Assembly (NCBI RefSeq): GCF_000282595.1
Contig: NZ_AKIZ01000016.1
Span: 744,001 to 808,000 of the forward strand
Source of the DNA: Phyllobacterium sp. YR531
GTDB lineage: Bacteria > Pseudomonadota > Alphaproteobacteria > Rhizobiales > Rhizobiaceae
DNA length: 64,000 bases
Direction: 5' to 3'
Below are positions 35,832-44,755 of this stretch, piece after piece. The notes under the pieces are model-generated. The model saw only the letters and a program-made list of their open reading frames with translations. It ran no database searches and was not told the origin of the DNA. Numbering within the stretch: position 1 is the first letter of the stretch; the number at the start of each line of letters is the position of its first letter. Made by a program: the position numbers and the translations under genes.

Positions 35832-36476
35832 CTAAACGTTTTCGATCACGATGCCGCTGATTTCATCTGCAACATCTTCAAACCGATCAACCACCTTTTC
35901 CAGTTCCCCGAATATCTCGCTGCCGATCATATAGGCCATGGGGTCAGTCTTGCCGTATCGCTCGAAGAGTGATTGCAGACCTTCATCATGCAGATCATCA
36001 GAAAGGTCTTCAATGCGAACCACTTGCTCTGCAATTGCACTTAACCGCGTTGAATGAGTTCCGACGCGATTAAGCAATGGTATCGCTTCGGCAATCAATT
36101 CAGCCGCCTCGACAATCAAGCCGCCCATTTCCTTCATGCGGGGATCAAAACTGGTTTGCTGGAAAAGCTTTATCGTCTTCACGGTTTTGCGCATCATGTC
36201 GATGGCATCATCCATCGACTGGATAAGGTCCTTGATATCACCGCGGTCGAAGGGCGTAATGAAACTGCGCCTGACGGCCAGCAAAACCTCTCGGGTAATT
36301 TCGTCGGCCTCATCTTCAAGTTCGATGATGCGGGCGCAATGCTGTTGCATATCGCCTTCTTCGGCTAGGAGGGCTTTCATCGAGTTTGCGGCCTCAACAA
36401 CAACCCGTGAGTGCCGGTCGAAAAGATCGAAGAACCGATCCTCACGGGGCAACAATGCACGAAACCATCTTAACAT
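35832..36476 (-). CDS. DUF47 (PhoU-like) Pit accessory protein
   Basis: A 214-residue helical cytoplasmic protein of the DUF47/PhoU-like family, with repeated acidic helices (ELEDEADEITREVLLAVRRSFITPFDRGDIKDLIQ cut into two repeats in the fold). The DRGDI and D-D-I-D type residues match the metal-contacting E/DxxxD motifs. In rhizobia the partner OrfA acts with Pit in low-affinity phosphate uptake. First gene of a two-gene operon with pit; AGAGGTTG precedes it. Confidence 0.9.
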   Translation of the reverse strand: MLRWFRALLPREDRFFDLFDRHSRVVVEAANSMKALLAEEGDMQQHCARIIELEDEADEITREVLLAVRRSFITPFDRGDIKDLIQSMDDAIDMMRKTVKTIKLFQQTSFDPRMKEMGGLIVEAAELIAEAIPLLNRVGTHSTRLSAIAEQVVRIEDLSDDLHDEGLQSLFERYGKTDPMAYMIGSEIFGELEKVVDRFEDVADEISGIVIENV

Positions 36477-36779
36477 GATTCAACCTCTGCCTTCGTGCCC
36501 ATGCCATTGATACAATGTAGTTGCACTAATAATTAGTCGAATAGCATTTGTGAGACAGCGGCACCACGCCAGTTCTTAACGCTGACAGGTTTTTAACTCC
36601 CTGCCCGTCAAGTCTCCACAGAAATTACTTCGAGCAGCAGCCTAGGAAAACAATAAAAACATTCTACAAAACTATAATTTCTAGCAAAATTATACTAATC
36701 GACAGCGATTTCAGAAACAGTAATAACTCGTGGCACGGAACCGACAGTATTATGGTTGCGCCAGAAATGGAGTACCGCA
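36477..36779. other. Divergent intergenic region, DUF47-pit and YeeE/YedE genes
   Basis: About 300 A/T-rich bases with promoters expected in both directions. I looked for a paired PHO-box repeat (CTGTCAT-like, 11-base period) and found only one loose half (GCTGTCTCA), which is not enough to call. Confidence 0.4.
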
Positions 36780-38003
36780 ATGTCAGCCGCAAGCCTTACC
36801 CCCGATACCGTAAAACCGCTACCACCATTAGGAGCGCCCGGATTGGCAGCATTGGCAGTTTTGATCATTGGCACGCTCGTCCTTGGATACAGTTATGGCC
36901 CGGCACAAGGTGCGCTTTTTCTCGTTGGGGGTGGCCTCGGCATAGCGCTCTATCATGCAGCATTCGGCTTCACATCGGCATGGCGCGTATTCATCGTTGA
37001 AGGCCGCGGGCGCGGCTTGCGTGTACAAATGATCCTGCTGGCGCTAGCCGTCATTCTTTTCTTCCCTCCTTTGGCCAACGGCGTCCTTTTCGGAAATGAA
37101 GTGAAAGGCTCCGTCTCTCCTGCGGGAATTGGTGTGATTGTTGGCGCGTTCATGTTTGGCATTGGCATGCAACTGGGCGGAGGTTGTGCTTCGGGCACAT
37201 TGTTTACCGCCGGTGGTGGCAATGCACGCATGCTGGTCACCCTGCTTTTCTTCATTATCGGTTCGGTATTGGCGACCATCAATTTTGATTGGTGGACCAG
37301 CCTGCCCTCCCTGCCACCCATCTCGCTGGTACAGAGTTTTGGTGCCGCTGGCGGCATAGCCATTTCGCTCGCACTTTTTCTGGCAGTCGCAGGTATCACT
37401 GTTGTCGTCGAAAAGCGGCGTAATGGGACACTGGAAAAAGCCCCACCATCTCCTCGTCAGGGTATTTCGCGCCTTTTGCGCGGCCCTTGGCCGCTCGTTT
37501 TGGGCGCTGTTGCGCTGGTCGTTTTGAACTTCGCCACGCTGGCAATTGCTGGCCGTCCATGGGGCGTTACCTCCGCTTTCGCATTGTGGGGCGCGAAAGG
37601 TGCGCAGATCATTGGCATTGACCCAACGGCATGGGCTTATTGGCAACTCCCGGGCAACGCCAAGGCACTCGGCCAAAGCGTCTTCGCCGATATCACCTCA
37701 GTTATGGATTTCGGGATAATTGCTGGCGCCATGCTGGCTGCAGCATTGGCAGGAAGTTTTGCACCCAGCCTCGACATCCCATTACGCTCGATCGTTGCAG
37801 CCATTATCGGCGGATTGCTGCTGGGTTACGGTGCGCGCATCGCCTATGGCTGCAATATCGGCGCTTACTTCTCTGGCATTGCCTCCGGCAGCCTGCATGG
37901 CTGGGTGTGGGCAGTGGCTGCTTTTGCCGGCAACATGCTTGGCGTCCAACTTCGCCCATACTTCTTCTTCGAGAAAAAGCTCGTCTCTCGCAAAGACGGT
38001 TGA
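36780..38003 (+). CDS. YeeE/YedE-family transporter (thiosulfate/sulfur uptake)
   Basis: An integral membrane protein of 407 residues with two DUF395 halves. Each carries a conserved cysteine loop: GMQLGGGCASGTLFTAGGGN in the first half and YGARIAYGCNIGAYFSGIASGS in the second. In the TsuA branch these Cys residues relay thiosulfate across the membrane. The length and fused two-half form match TsuA-like proteins. No rhodanese or TusA gene is adjacent, so the exact sulfur compound is open. The start at 36780 has GGAGT 7 bases upstream. Confidence 0.88.
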   Translation: MSAASLTPDTVKPLPPLGAPGLAALAVLIIGTLVLGYSYGPAQGALFLVGGGLGIALYHAAFGFTSAWRVFIVEGRGRGLRVQMILLALAVILFFPPLANGVLFGNEVKGSVSPAGIGVIVGAFMFGIGMQLGGGCASGTLFTAGGGNARMLVTLLFFIIGSVLATINFDWWTSLPSLPPISLVQSFGAAGGIAISLALFLAVAGITVVVEKRRNGTLEKAPPSPRQGISRLLRGPWPLVLGAVALVVLNFATLAIAGRPWGVTSAFALWGAKGAQIIGIDPTAWAYWQLPGNAKALGQSVFADITSVMDFGIIAGAMLAAALAGSFAPSLDIPLRSIVAAIIGGLLLGYGARIAYGCNIGAYFSGIASGSLHGWVWAVAAFAGNMLGVQLRPYFFFEKKLVSRKDG

Positions 38004-38129
38004 GCCACAGCTGGTTCTCCGTCATGGGCTTTATTTAAACAAATTTCATTCCAAAGATTGCCGTTACCGACACCCGCCGGTAGCGTATCACCTCTAAATA
38101 TTTGCAACTTTTCCCTTGGAGATTTGGAA

Positions 38130-39149
38130 ATGCAACTCGGTATGATTGGACTGGGCCGTATGGGTAACAATATGACCCAGCGCCTGATGCAGCATGGGCA
38201 TGAATGCGTTGTTTACGACGCGCGTGCCGAAAGCATAGCGGCGTTGGAGGCTCTGGGTGCCAAAGGAAGCAAATCTCTGGAAGATTTCGTCTCCAAGCTT
38301 ACCAAGCCGCGGGTTGTGTGGCTTATGCTTCCGGCCGCTATTGTCGATAAGGTTCTGGAACAGTTGGTACCCCTCCTGGAGGAAGATGATATCCTTATTG
38401 ATGGCGGCAATTCCTACTATCATGACGACATCCGGCGCAGCAAAGCTTTGCAGCCCAAGGGTCTTCACTATGTCGATGTCGGAACCAGCGGCGGCGTCTT
38501 TGGACTGGAGCGCGGCTATTGCCTGATGATTGGTGGAGAAAAGGCCACCTTTGAGCACCTCTCACCGATCTTCGCTGCTCTGGCACCCGGCAAGGGTGAC
38601 GTGCCGGTTACAGAAAGTCGCCCCGCAAATGCGACCGGAACAGCAGATCAGGGATTTCTGCATTGCGGGCCGCATGGTGCCGGACACTTCGTCAAAATGG
38701 TCCATAATGGCATCGAATATGGTTTGATGGCTGCCTACGCCGAAGGCTTGAACATTCTACGCAATGCAGACATTGGTATGCGGGATCACGAAGTCGATGC
38801 AGAGACCACACCGTTGCAGCATCCGGAACATTATCAATACAAACTGGACCTGCCGGAAATTGCCGAAGTATGGCGTCGTGGCAGCGTCATCAGTTCCTGG
38901 TTGCTTGATTTGACCGCTGACGCCCTTCACGGCGACCCTGCTTTGGAAAGTTACGAGGGCCATGTTTCTGATTCCGGCGAAGGTCGCTGGACAGTTATGG
39001 CCGCTATTGAAGAGGCCGTCCCGACACCAGTGCTCAGCGCTGCGTTGCAGGAGCGATTCTCTTCACGTGGCAATGCAGACTTCGCCAACAAGATTCTGTC
39101 TGCCATGCGCAGTGAGTTTGGCGGCCATAAGGAAAAGCCTCGCGGCTGA
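38130..39149 (+). CDS. gnd: 6-phosphogluconate dehydrogenase, short NAD-type (decarboxylating)
   Basis: Converts 6-phosphogluconate to ribulose 5-phosphate and CO2. The 339-residue length marks the short GndA/YqeC-like branch, often NAD-dependent, rather than the 470-residue enzyme. The cofactor motif is [15 protein letters not shown], with substrate and catalytic strings [22 protein letters not shown] and [21 protein letters not shown]. The pairing VYDARAES after the GxGxxG motif, with an acidic residue, suits NAD preference. The start at 38130 follows TTGGAGATTTGGAA. It looks monocistronic and ends in a stem-loop. Confidence 0.92.
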   Translation: MQLGMIGLGRMGNNMTQRLMQHGHECVVYDARAESIAALEALGAKGSKSLEDFVSKLTKPRVVWLMLPAAIVDKVLEQLVPLLEEDDILIDGGNSYYHDDIRRSKALQPKGLHYVDVGTSGGVFGLERGYCLMIGGEKATFEHLSPIFAALAPGKGDVPVTESRPANATGTADQGFLHCGPHGAGHFVKMVHNGIEYGLMAAYAEGLNILRNADIGMRDHEVDAETTPLQHPEHYQYKLDLPEIAEVWRRGSVISSWLLDLTADALHGDPALESYEGHVSDSGEGRWTVMAAIEEAVPTPVLSAALQERFSSRGNADFANKILSAMRSEFGGHKEKPRG

Positions 39150-39166
39150 ACCCGTTCTGATGGAAT

Positions 39167-39189
39167 GCGGGCCGAATAATCCGGCCCGC
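39167..39189. terminator. Stem-loop between gnd and the converging aldo/keto reductase gene
   Basis: Arms GCGGGCCG (39167-39174) and CGGCCCGC (39182-39189) pair perfectly around a 7-base loop. No strong T-run follows on either side. Confidence 0.5.
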
Positions 39190-39197
39190 AATATCCC

Positions 39198-40202
39198 TCA
39201 ACCGTGAGCACCTGTTTCACTATCAAGATGCGCCATCTGGGCTTCTGCATAACGCGTGCCTGAAGCAGCGCCTTTAGGAACTGCCGTTTCAATCGCTGAT
39301 AAGTCATCGGCGCTTAATGTAATATCCAAAGCACCCAGTGACTCTGTCAGTCGATTTCTGCGTCTCGCGCCAATGACCGGGATGATATCCTTACCCTTTG
39401 CGGATACCCAAGCGATGGCAATTTGCGCCACTGAAACACCTTTGCTCTCAGCAATCTTTTTGAGAGCCTCGACTAAAGCCAGATTTTTGTCGACATTTTC
39501 ACCCTGAAACCGCGGGCTATGCGTCCGGAAATCCGTAGGTGCAACAGCATTCTTCTGCCAGTGTCCGCTGATGAGGCCACGTGAAAGCACGCCATAAGCC
39601 GTGATGGCGATACCAAGGTCGCGACAGGTCTCAAGAATACCATCCTCAATGCCACGCGAAATCAAAGAATATTCGATCTGCAGATCGACAATAGGATGAA
39701 CTGCTGCGGCGCGCCTTATCGTCTCTGAACCAACTTCTGATAATCCGATATGCTTGACAAAACCCGCCTTCACCATATCCGCAATCGCACCGATGGTTTC
39801 CTCAATCGGTACGTTCGGATCGAGACGTGCAGGGCGATAGACATCAATATAGTCCACACCGAGCCGTTGCAGCGAGTAGGCAAGCGATGTCTTCACCGCT
39901 TCCGGCCTGGCATTGAAGCCGATCCAACCAGCACCCGGATCACGCAACGCACCAAACTTCACGCTCAGGACAGCATCCTCGCGCCTTCTGTCCTTCAATG
40001 CCTCGGCAATCAGCATTTCATTGTGGCCCATGCCGTAAAAATCACCGGTATCCAGCAAATTAATGCCTGCATCGAGCGCGGCGTGAACTGTGGCAATGCT
40101 TTCCGCACGATCCGATGGTCCATACATGCCCGACATGCCCATACAACCCAGACCAAGCTCAGAGACCTGTGGGCCGGTCGCACCAAGTTGACGATATTGC
40201 AT
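39198..40202 (-). CDS. Aldo/keto reductase (AKR13/YakC-like)
   Basis: An NADPH-dependent oxidoreductase of 334 residues. It begins MQYRQLGATGPQVSELGLGCMGMSGMYG, typical of the AKR13 group. Catalytic Asp and Tyr are in LLDTGDFYGMGHNE and Lys in LSVKFGALRDPG. At the usual His site (…VDYIDVYRPARLDP) the residue is Arg in this sequence, a change also seen in AKR13 relatives where the motif reads YRPAR. GGAG lies 7 bases before the ATG at 40202. It is divergent from a LysR gene, probably its regulator. Confidence 0.9.
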   Translation of the reverse strand: MQYRQLGATGPQVSELGLGCMGMSGMYGPSDRAESIATVHAALDAGINLLDTGDFYGMGHNEMLIAEALKDRRREDAVLSVKFGALRDPGAGWIGFNARPEAVKTSLAYSLQRLGVDYIDVYRPARLDPNVPIEETIGAIADMVKAGFVKHIGLSEVGSETIRRAAAVHPIVDLQIEYSLISRGIEDGILETCRDLGIAITAYGVLSRGLISGHWQKNAVAPTDFRTHSPRFQGENVDKNLALVEALKKIAESKGVSVAQIAIAWVSAKGKDIIPVIGARRRNRLTESLGALDITLSADDLSAIETAVPKGAASGTRYAEAQMAHLDSETGAHG

Positions 40203-40265
40203 TGTGGAACTCCATAAAGTTTTCTTCGAGACAAACTGTCGAGCGCCACTGTAAAAGATTTTTGT

Positions 40266-40295
40266 TTGTGCGATAATCCATTGAAATACGCACAA
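40266..40295. promoter_or_regulatory. Inverted repeat in the AKR/LysR divergent promoter region
   Basis: TTGTGCG (40266-40272) and CGCACAA (40289-40295) form a perfect dyad with a 16-base spacer, 21 bases before the LysR start. The form and place suit a LysR-type activation site. Confidence 0.5.
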
Positions 40296-40315
40296 CTTGT
40301 TCGTAAAATCGTACA

Positions 40316-41224
40316 ATGACCGATCCTGATCTCTCAGATCTCAGCGCCTTGGTTGCTGTCGCAGAAGCACGTAGTTTTCGCGCAGCAGCGAAAACGCGTG
40401 GAGTGTCTGCATCATCCCTTAGCGACGCGATACGCCGCCTGGAAGAGCGGCTTGATGTTCGCCTGTTGAACAGAACGACGCGAAGCGTCACCCCTACAGA
40501 GGCCTGCGTTCAATTGCTGGACCGCCTGACTCCGGCAATGGGCGAGATTGCGGGTGCGTTGGATGACTTGAACAGTTTTCGCGATAGCCCGACAGGAACG
40601 CTCAAGCTCAATGTACCAATCATTGTTGCACGCAGTATCTTGCCACCTATCGTCAACCGGTTTCTGCTGGCTCATCCGGGAATCACGCTCGACATCCTTG
40701 CCAGCGACACGTTCATAGACGTTCTGGCAGCCGGCTTTGATGCTGGCATTCGTTACGATGAAAGCATTGAGCGGGATATGATTGCCATTCCTATTGGACC
40801 TCGGTCTCAGCGCTTTGTTCTGGCAGCAGCGCCATCATATCTTGCGACACGCGAAGCACCTGAACATCCGCGCGACATTATAGATCACGCATGTATTCGT
40901 CATCGTTTTGCCAGCGGAACTTCGCCCGCCTGGGAGTTCGAAAAAAATGGCAAAGCAGTAAAAATTACACCGAAAGGGCCGCTACTGGCTTCGTCTCTTG
41001 AACTTGAATTAGGTGCAGCGATTGCTGGCTTGGGCCTGATATATTCGTTCGAAGAAACCATTGAACCTGCGTTCAAAAGTGGCGATCTCGTTCCGGTTAT
41101 GCAACCCTGGTGGTTGAGTTTTACCGGGCCAAGGCTTTACTATCCAAGTCGCAACCACATGCCGGTACCGCTTCGTGCATTTGTTGATTTTATCAAGAGC
41201 GAGGCAACACGCTCTCTTGCATAG
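40316..41224 (+). CDS. LysR-family transcriptional regulator
   Basis: A 302-residue regulator of the AaeR/PgrR-like branch. The helix-turn-helix is ARSFRAAAKTRGVSASSLSDAIRRLEERLDVRLL split over residues about 17-50, followed by the linker helix and an effector domain (LKLNVPIIVARSILPPIVNRFL, then ILASDTFIDVLAAGFDAGIRYDE). It is divergent from the aldo/keto reductase, the classic layout of LysR with its target. Effector unknown. Confidence 0.92.
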   Translation: MTDPDLSDLSALVAVAEARSFRAAAKTRGVSASSLSDAIRRLEERLDVRLLNRTTRSVTPTEACVQLLDRLTPAMGEIAGALDDLNSFRDSPTGTLKLNVPIIVARSILPPIVNRFLLAHPGITLDILASDTFIDVLAAGFDAGIRYDESIERDMIAIPIGPRSQRFVLAAAPSYLATREAPEHPRDIIDHACIRHRFASGTSPAWEFEKNGKAVKITPKGPLLASSLELELGAAIAGLGLIYSFEETIEPAFKSGDLVPVMQPWWLSFTGPRLYYPSRNHMPVPLRAFVDFIKSEATRSLA

Positions 41225-41316
41225 CCAGCATTGGTGTGCGATGACGCGCCTCCCAAATCGAAAGCGCATCCAGCGCCTAAAAACTATCAAAATATAGCAG
41301 CACAAGGAGCGCGGCG

Positions 41317-42606
41317 ATGGCTCAGGCGCTGGGTTTTGACTTTGGCACGACCAATACCGTGATGGCATTGGCGGACGGTGCTTCCACACATTCCATGAGG
41401 TTTACCAGCCAGGCTGGCGAAGCCGATAGTATGCGTACGGCGCTATCATTCATGAAGGACCCTCTGGCTGGGGTAGCGTCGTTGAAGGTTGAGGCCGGAC
41501 ACGCAGCAATCCGTCAGTTTATCGATCACCCGGGTGAATGCCGATTTCTCCAGTCCATAAAGACATTTGCCGCCAGCGCTTTGTTTCAAGGCACATTGAT
41601 CTTAGCAAAACGTCAGACATTTGAAGATCTGATGGAGATATTTGTGCGCCGTTTGCGAACCTATGCAGATGAAAGCTGGCCATCAGACATCAGCCGGATT
41701 GTGACTGGCCGCCCTGTACATTTTGCCGGAGCAAACCCCAATCCTGATTTGGCGATGGAACGCTATAGTGAGGCTCTTTCCCGCTTTGGATTTCCAGAAT
41801 TGCATTTTGTCTACGAGCCTGTTGCGGCAGCCTTTTATTTTGCTCAGCACCTGAAAGCCGATGCTACCGTTCTGGTTGCAGATTTTGGTGGTGGCACCAC
41901 CGACTATTCGATTATCCGTTTTGAAAGCTCTGCCGGAAGGCTCAAAGCGACGCCGGTAGGCTATTCCGGGGTTGGAGTAGCAGGCGACCATTTCGATTAT
42001 CGTATGATCGATCAGATTGTGGCACCTCAAATCGGCAAAGGGACCTACTTCAAAAGCTTCGATAAGCAGCTTGAAGTGCCCTCTTCCTGGTACGCCAATT
42101 TCGGACGTTGGAACCAATTATCGATCTTCAAGACGTCCCGCGAATTCGTCGAATTGAAGAAGCTGGTCCGCAGCAGTCTCGACCCTGACAAACTTGAAAC
42201 ATTCGTTGATCTTGTCGAACACGATGAGGGCTACCCTCTTTATCAGGCAGTATCCGCAACAAAAATCGCTTTATCATCAACCGATGAAGCAGAGTTCCAC
42301 TTTGCCCCGCTTGGACGTGGCGGGAGGAAGATGATTCAACGTTCAGATTTTGAGAACTGGATTGCAGAGGACCTGCAAAGAATCGAAGGTGCATTGGACG
42401 ATGTCCTGACAAAAACGAACACTGCACCAAACCAGATCGACAAGGTGTTTCTGACAGGCGGCACTTCCTTCGTCCCTGCTGTCCGCCGTATTTTCACCGA
42501 GCGTTTCGACCGGGACAAAATTGAAAGCGGCGGCGAATTGCTATCCATCGCACATGGTCTGGCGCTTATAGGCGAACGCGAAGACATTACCCAATGGACT
42601 GTTTAA
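41317..42606 (+). CDS. Hsp70-family protein (YegD-like)
   Basis: A 429-residue actin/HSP70 ATPase-fold protein with phosphate loops LGFDFGTTNTVMALAD at the N-terminus and VLVADFGGGTTDYSIIRF in the middle. The adenosine motif VFLTGGTSFVPAVRRIF lies near the end. It lacks the substrate-binding domain of DnaK, as in YegD. It is probably an ATPase with a chaperone-like or unknown role. No DnaJ or GrpE partner is close. AAGGAG stands 9 bases before the start. Confidence 0.88.
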   Translation: MAQALGFDFGTTNTVMALADGASTHSMRFTSQAGEADSMRTALSFMKDPLAGVASLKVEAGHAAIRQFIDHPGECRFLQSIKTFAASALFQGTLILAKRQTFEDLMEIFVRRLRTYADESWPSDISRIVTGRPVHFAGANPNPDLAMERYSEALSRFGFPELHFVYEPVAAAFYFAQHLKADATVLVADFGGGTTDYSIIRFESSAGRLKATPVGYSGVGVAGDHFDYRMIDQIVAPQIGKGTYFKSFDKQLEVPSSWYANFGRWNQLSIFKTSREFVELKKLVRSSLDPDKLETFVDLVEHDEGYPLYQAVSATKIALSSTDEAEFHFAPLGRGGRKMIQRSDFENWIAEDLQRIEGALDDVLTKTNTAPNQIDKVFLTGGTSFVPAVRRIFTERFDRDKIESGGELLSIAHGLALIGEREDITQWTV

Positions 42607-42709
42607 GAGCCGGACGAAGACCACACTCTATCCATTGGGGATGACAATCGGTCAGGAACCGACTATCGAAACATAATGAACCCGCACAAGCGCTTGGAAA
42701 GTCGATACT

Positions 42710-43192
42710 ATGAAGGAAGCGATATCGCTCAAACAACTGACGGCAGCGATCGGAACTGAGATCGGTTGTTCCGAGTGGCGTACAGTCACGCAGGAAATGA
42801 TCAATCTATTTGCCGACGCGACCGACGATCATCAGTTTATTCATGTCGATCCGGAGCGGGCTGCGAAAGAAACGCCCTTTGGTGGTACGATTGCTCATGG
42901 CTTTTTGACCATATCACTACTATCGACTTTGGCCTACGAAGCGCTACCGATGATCGAAGGCGCAACGATGGGCATTAATTACGGCTTTGACAAAGTACGT
43001 TTCATGTCGCCCGTCAACACGGGCAGAAGGGTGCGTGCACGCTTCAAACTCGTCGATGCCGATATTCGCCCATCCGGACGTGTGCTCAACAACTACGAAG
43101 TGACGCTTGAAGTTGAAAACCTCGTCAAGCCGGCACTCGTTGCCAACTGGTTGACAATTGCTGTGCTTGAGCATCCGCCGGAAATGGACTGA
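42710..43192 (+). CDS. MaoC-family (R)-specific enoyl-CoA hydratase-like protein
   Basis: A 160-residue hot-dog-fold hydratase. The catalytic Asp/His pair is in LFADATDDHQFIHVDPERA, and the overhanging segment is GGTIAHGFLTISLLSTLAYEA. Members hydrate trans-2-enoyl-CoA to (R)-3-hydroxyacyl-CoA, linking beta-oxidation with polyhydroxyalkanoate synthesis, or act on other acyl-CoAs. GGAAAG precedes the start. It is convergent with the following membrane protein gene, with only two bases between. Confidence 0.88.
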   Translation: MKEAISLKQLTAAIGTEIGCSEWRTVTQEMINLFADATDDHQFIHVDPERAAKETPFGGTIAHGFLTISLLSTLAYEALPMIEGATMGINYGFDKVRFMSPVNTGRRVRARFKLVDADIRPSGRVLNNYEVTLEVENLVKPALVANWLTIAVLEHPPEMD

Positions 43193-43194
43193 AG

Positions 43195-44373
43195 CTATCT
43201 GGCAATTCTGCCCCCTGCATCGAGCGGAGCGGGTTCGCCGTCATATTCGGTCATGAGCTCGGCAAACATAAACGGCCCCTGCACAAACATTCCCATATCA
43301 TACGTATTTCTTATCTGTGCGCCTTTGAGAAACAGCAGGTGCATTTTAAAGAAGTTCTTTTTTGCCCGTGCATATCTTGCCGGCTTATGAACATTCTTGA
43401 ATCTGATCCGCCTTATGGTTGGCGCTACCTTGGGTTTGATCCCAAGCGCGCTGGCCGGATTTGATTTATAGAAATGTATTATATCGGAAATGGCTTGAAA
43501 CTCGGCCCAAAAGACCGGAGTTTCCTGCATTACAACCCGTATATCTTCTTTCAAACTTACCGCTCTGGGATGCAATGCAATCATCAGGAGGCATGAACCT
43601 GCTGCCACCAACGATACCGGTTTGTTTTCCAATAGCTTCGGTTGTGCACGCCAAACATCGGCAATCGCTTCCACTGCTGGAACCGTGCCCAGACTGTGGG
43701 AAATGATGAGGACTTCATCAGCATCATTTGTCTGAAGCTTGCGGATCAGGTGATCAGCAAAATCCCGGCGACGTCGAGTTAACTCAATGCTGCGGCCGTG
43801 AATTCGGTCGGAAGCGGCAGCCCAGTCATCAAGCAGGTAGGAGAAAAATATCTTCTCACCTGGCCACCTTATAAGGACACGGCATACAACCAATGCGAGT
43901 GGAATACTCCACAACATGTGCCACGAATTGAAATCCGCCCAAACAGGTGAAAGACCAATGCCAAGTAGCACCAATGTAATCAGGCATGCCAGAGCAAACG
44001 GCCACATGAAGAACAGACAAAAGCGCCAGCTCGTGCGCATATATCGGTAAAAAGTACCTGACAGTAAAATATCAAGAAAGGCCATCAGGCCGGTTGCGAA
44101 ACGGGTTGTAACATTTCGAGCAGAATAGGCATCGAAAATATCTGCAGTTCCATATTGGCAGAATTCGGTTTCAGTAGACCAATTCTCACCATTGGTTTGA
44201 ATATGCATGGCTGCAATATCTGGTCCCTCCGGCACCATTGGCCCAGCATGGGTTTTGGCATTCCAAAGCTTATTGAAATCATTCGAGCTGTTAATGTAAC
44301 GCCCGCGCACAGCATCGGGGTGCAAGCCCTCATAGCCGGTAAAGTTTATAACCAGACGTTTTTTAACAGACAT
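43195..44373 (-). CDS. Unrecognised membrane protein with a serine-hydrolase-like motif
   Basis: I do not recognise this 392-residue protein by name. It opens with MSVKKRLVINFTGYEGLHPD, a hydrolase-like first strand. Two hydrophobic segments lie at about residues 118-143 and 152-168. A later alpha/beta-type strand-turn, DEVLIISHSLGTVPAVEAI, has a GHSLG-like elbow with Ser227. The C-terminal 150 residues are rich in Lys and Arg. It may be a membrane-bound esterase or lipase-fold protein. The catalytic acid and His cannot be placed by eye. The start at 44373 follows AGAGAAA; the frame is open to 44400. It appears to be alone on its strand. Confidence 0.75.
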   Translation of the reverse strand: MSVKKRLVINFTGYEGLHPDAVRGRYINSSNDFNKLWNAKTHAGPMVPEGPDIAAMHIQTNGENWSTETEFCQYGTADIFDAYSARNVTTRFATGLMAFLDILLSGTFYRYMRTSWRFCLFFMWPFALACLITLVLLGIGLSPVWADFNSWHMLWSIPLALVVCRVLIRWPGEKIFFSYLLDDWAAASDRIHGRSIELTRRRRDFADHLIRKLQTNDADEVLIISHSLGTVPAVEAIADVWRAQPKLLENKPVSLVAAGSCLLMIALHPRAVSLKEDIRVVMQETPVFWAEFQAISDIIHFYKSNPASALGIKPKVAPTIRRIRFKNVHKPARYARAKKNFFKMHLLFLKGAQIRNTYDMGMFVQGPFMFAELMTEYDGEPAPLDAGGRIAR

Positions 44374-44755
44374 GTATTTCTCTATGCACGCAAACCGCAA
44401 ATCCGCAGTCGTTCGCGCCTCATCTAAAAAAACGACGGCGTAATTGTGGTTACCGGCGCTACGTGTGTCTGTTTACATGATAACTGTAAAATTGCATCAG
44501 CATTGCAGGTGTAAAATCCGGCTTGCTTAAAGCCGCCGTTCCATGATGCCAATTAAGGCAATTATCACAAAAAAGCCTTGCTAGCGCCACAATATTTCAT
44601 TGAAGAATCTTTGAAAATGCATGAGAAATTCGTCAGAATGCACAGAGAATCCAGTAGGTATAAGGGGTAAAACCCAGCAAAACTGGCCGTTGATGCGGAC
44701 ATTGCTCATCGAATATAAAGGAATAAGTTCTCAGCTGAGAACTTATTCCTTCTAT
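44374..44755. other. Intergenic region upstream of the membrane protein, downstream of soxG
   Basis: About 380 bases without a gene. It must hold the promoter of the membrane protein. The only clear structure is the long palindrome at 44718-44751, listed separately. Confidence 0.5.
44718..44751 (-). terminator. Perfect 34-base palindrome behind soxG, probable terminator
   Basis: The stretch reads the same on both strands: 17 bases AAGGAATAAGTTCTCAG followed by their exact complement. It begins four bases beyond the soxG stop codon. As RNA it gives a 15-bp stem with the 4-base loop AGCT, followed on the minus strand by TATATTC. The stem is A/T-rich and the T-run is short, so termination may be partial. 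A binding site for a dimeric protein is the alternative. Confidence 0.55.

Noticed and set aside
36477..36779. PHO box upstream of DUF47-pit
   Set aside because: Only a single loose half-site was seen, with no second repeat at the right spacing.
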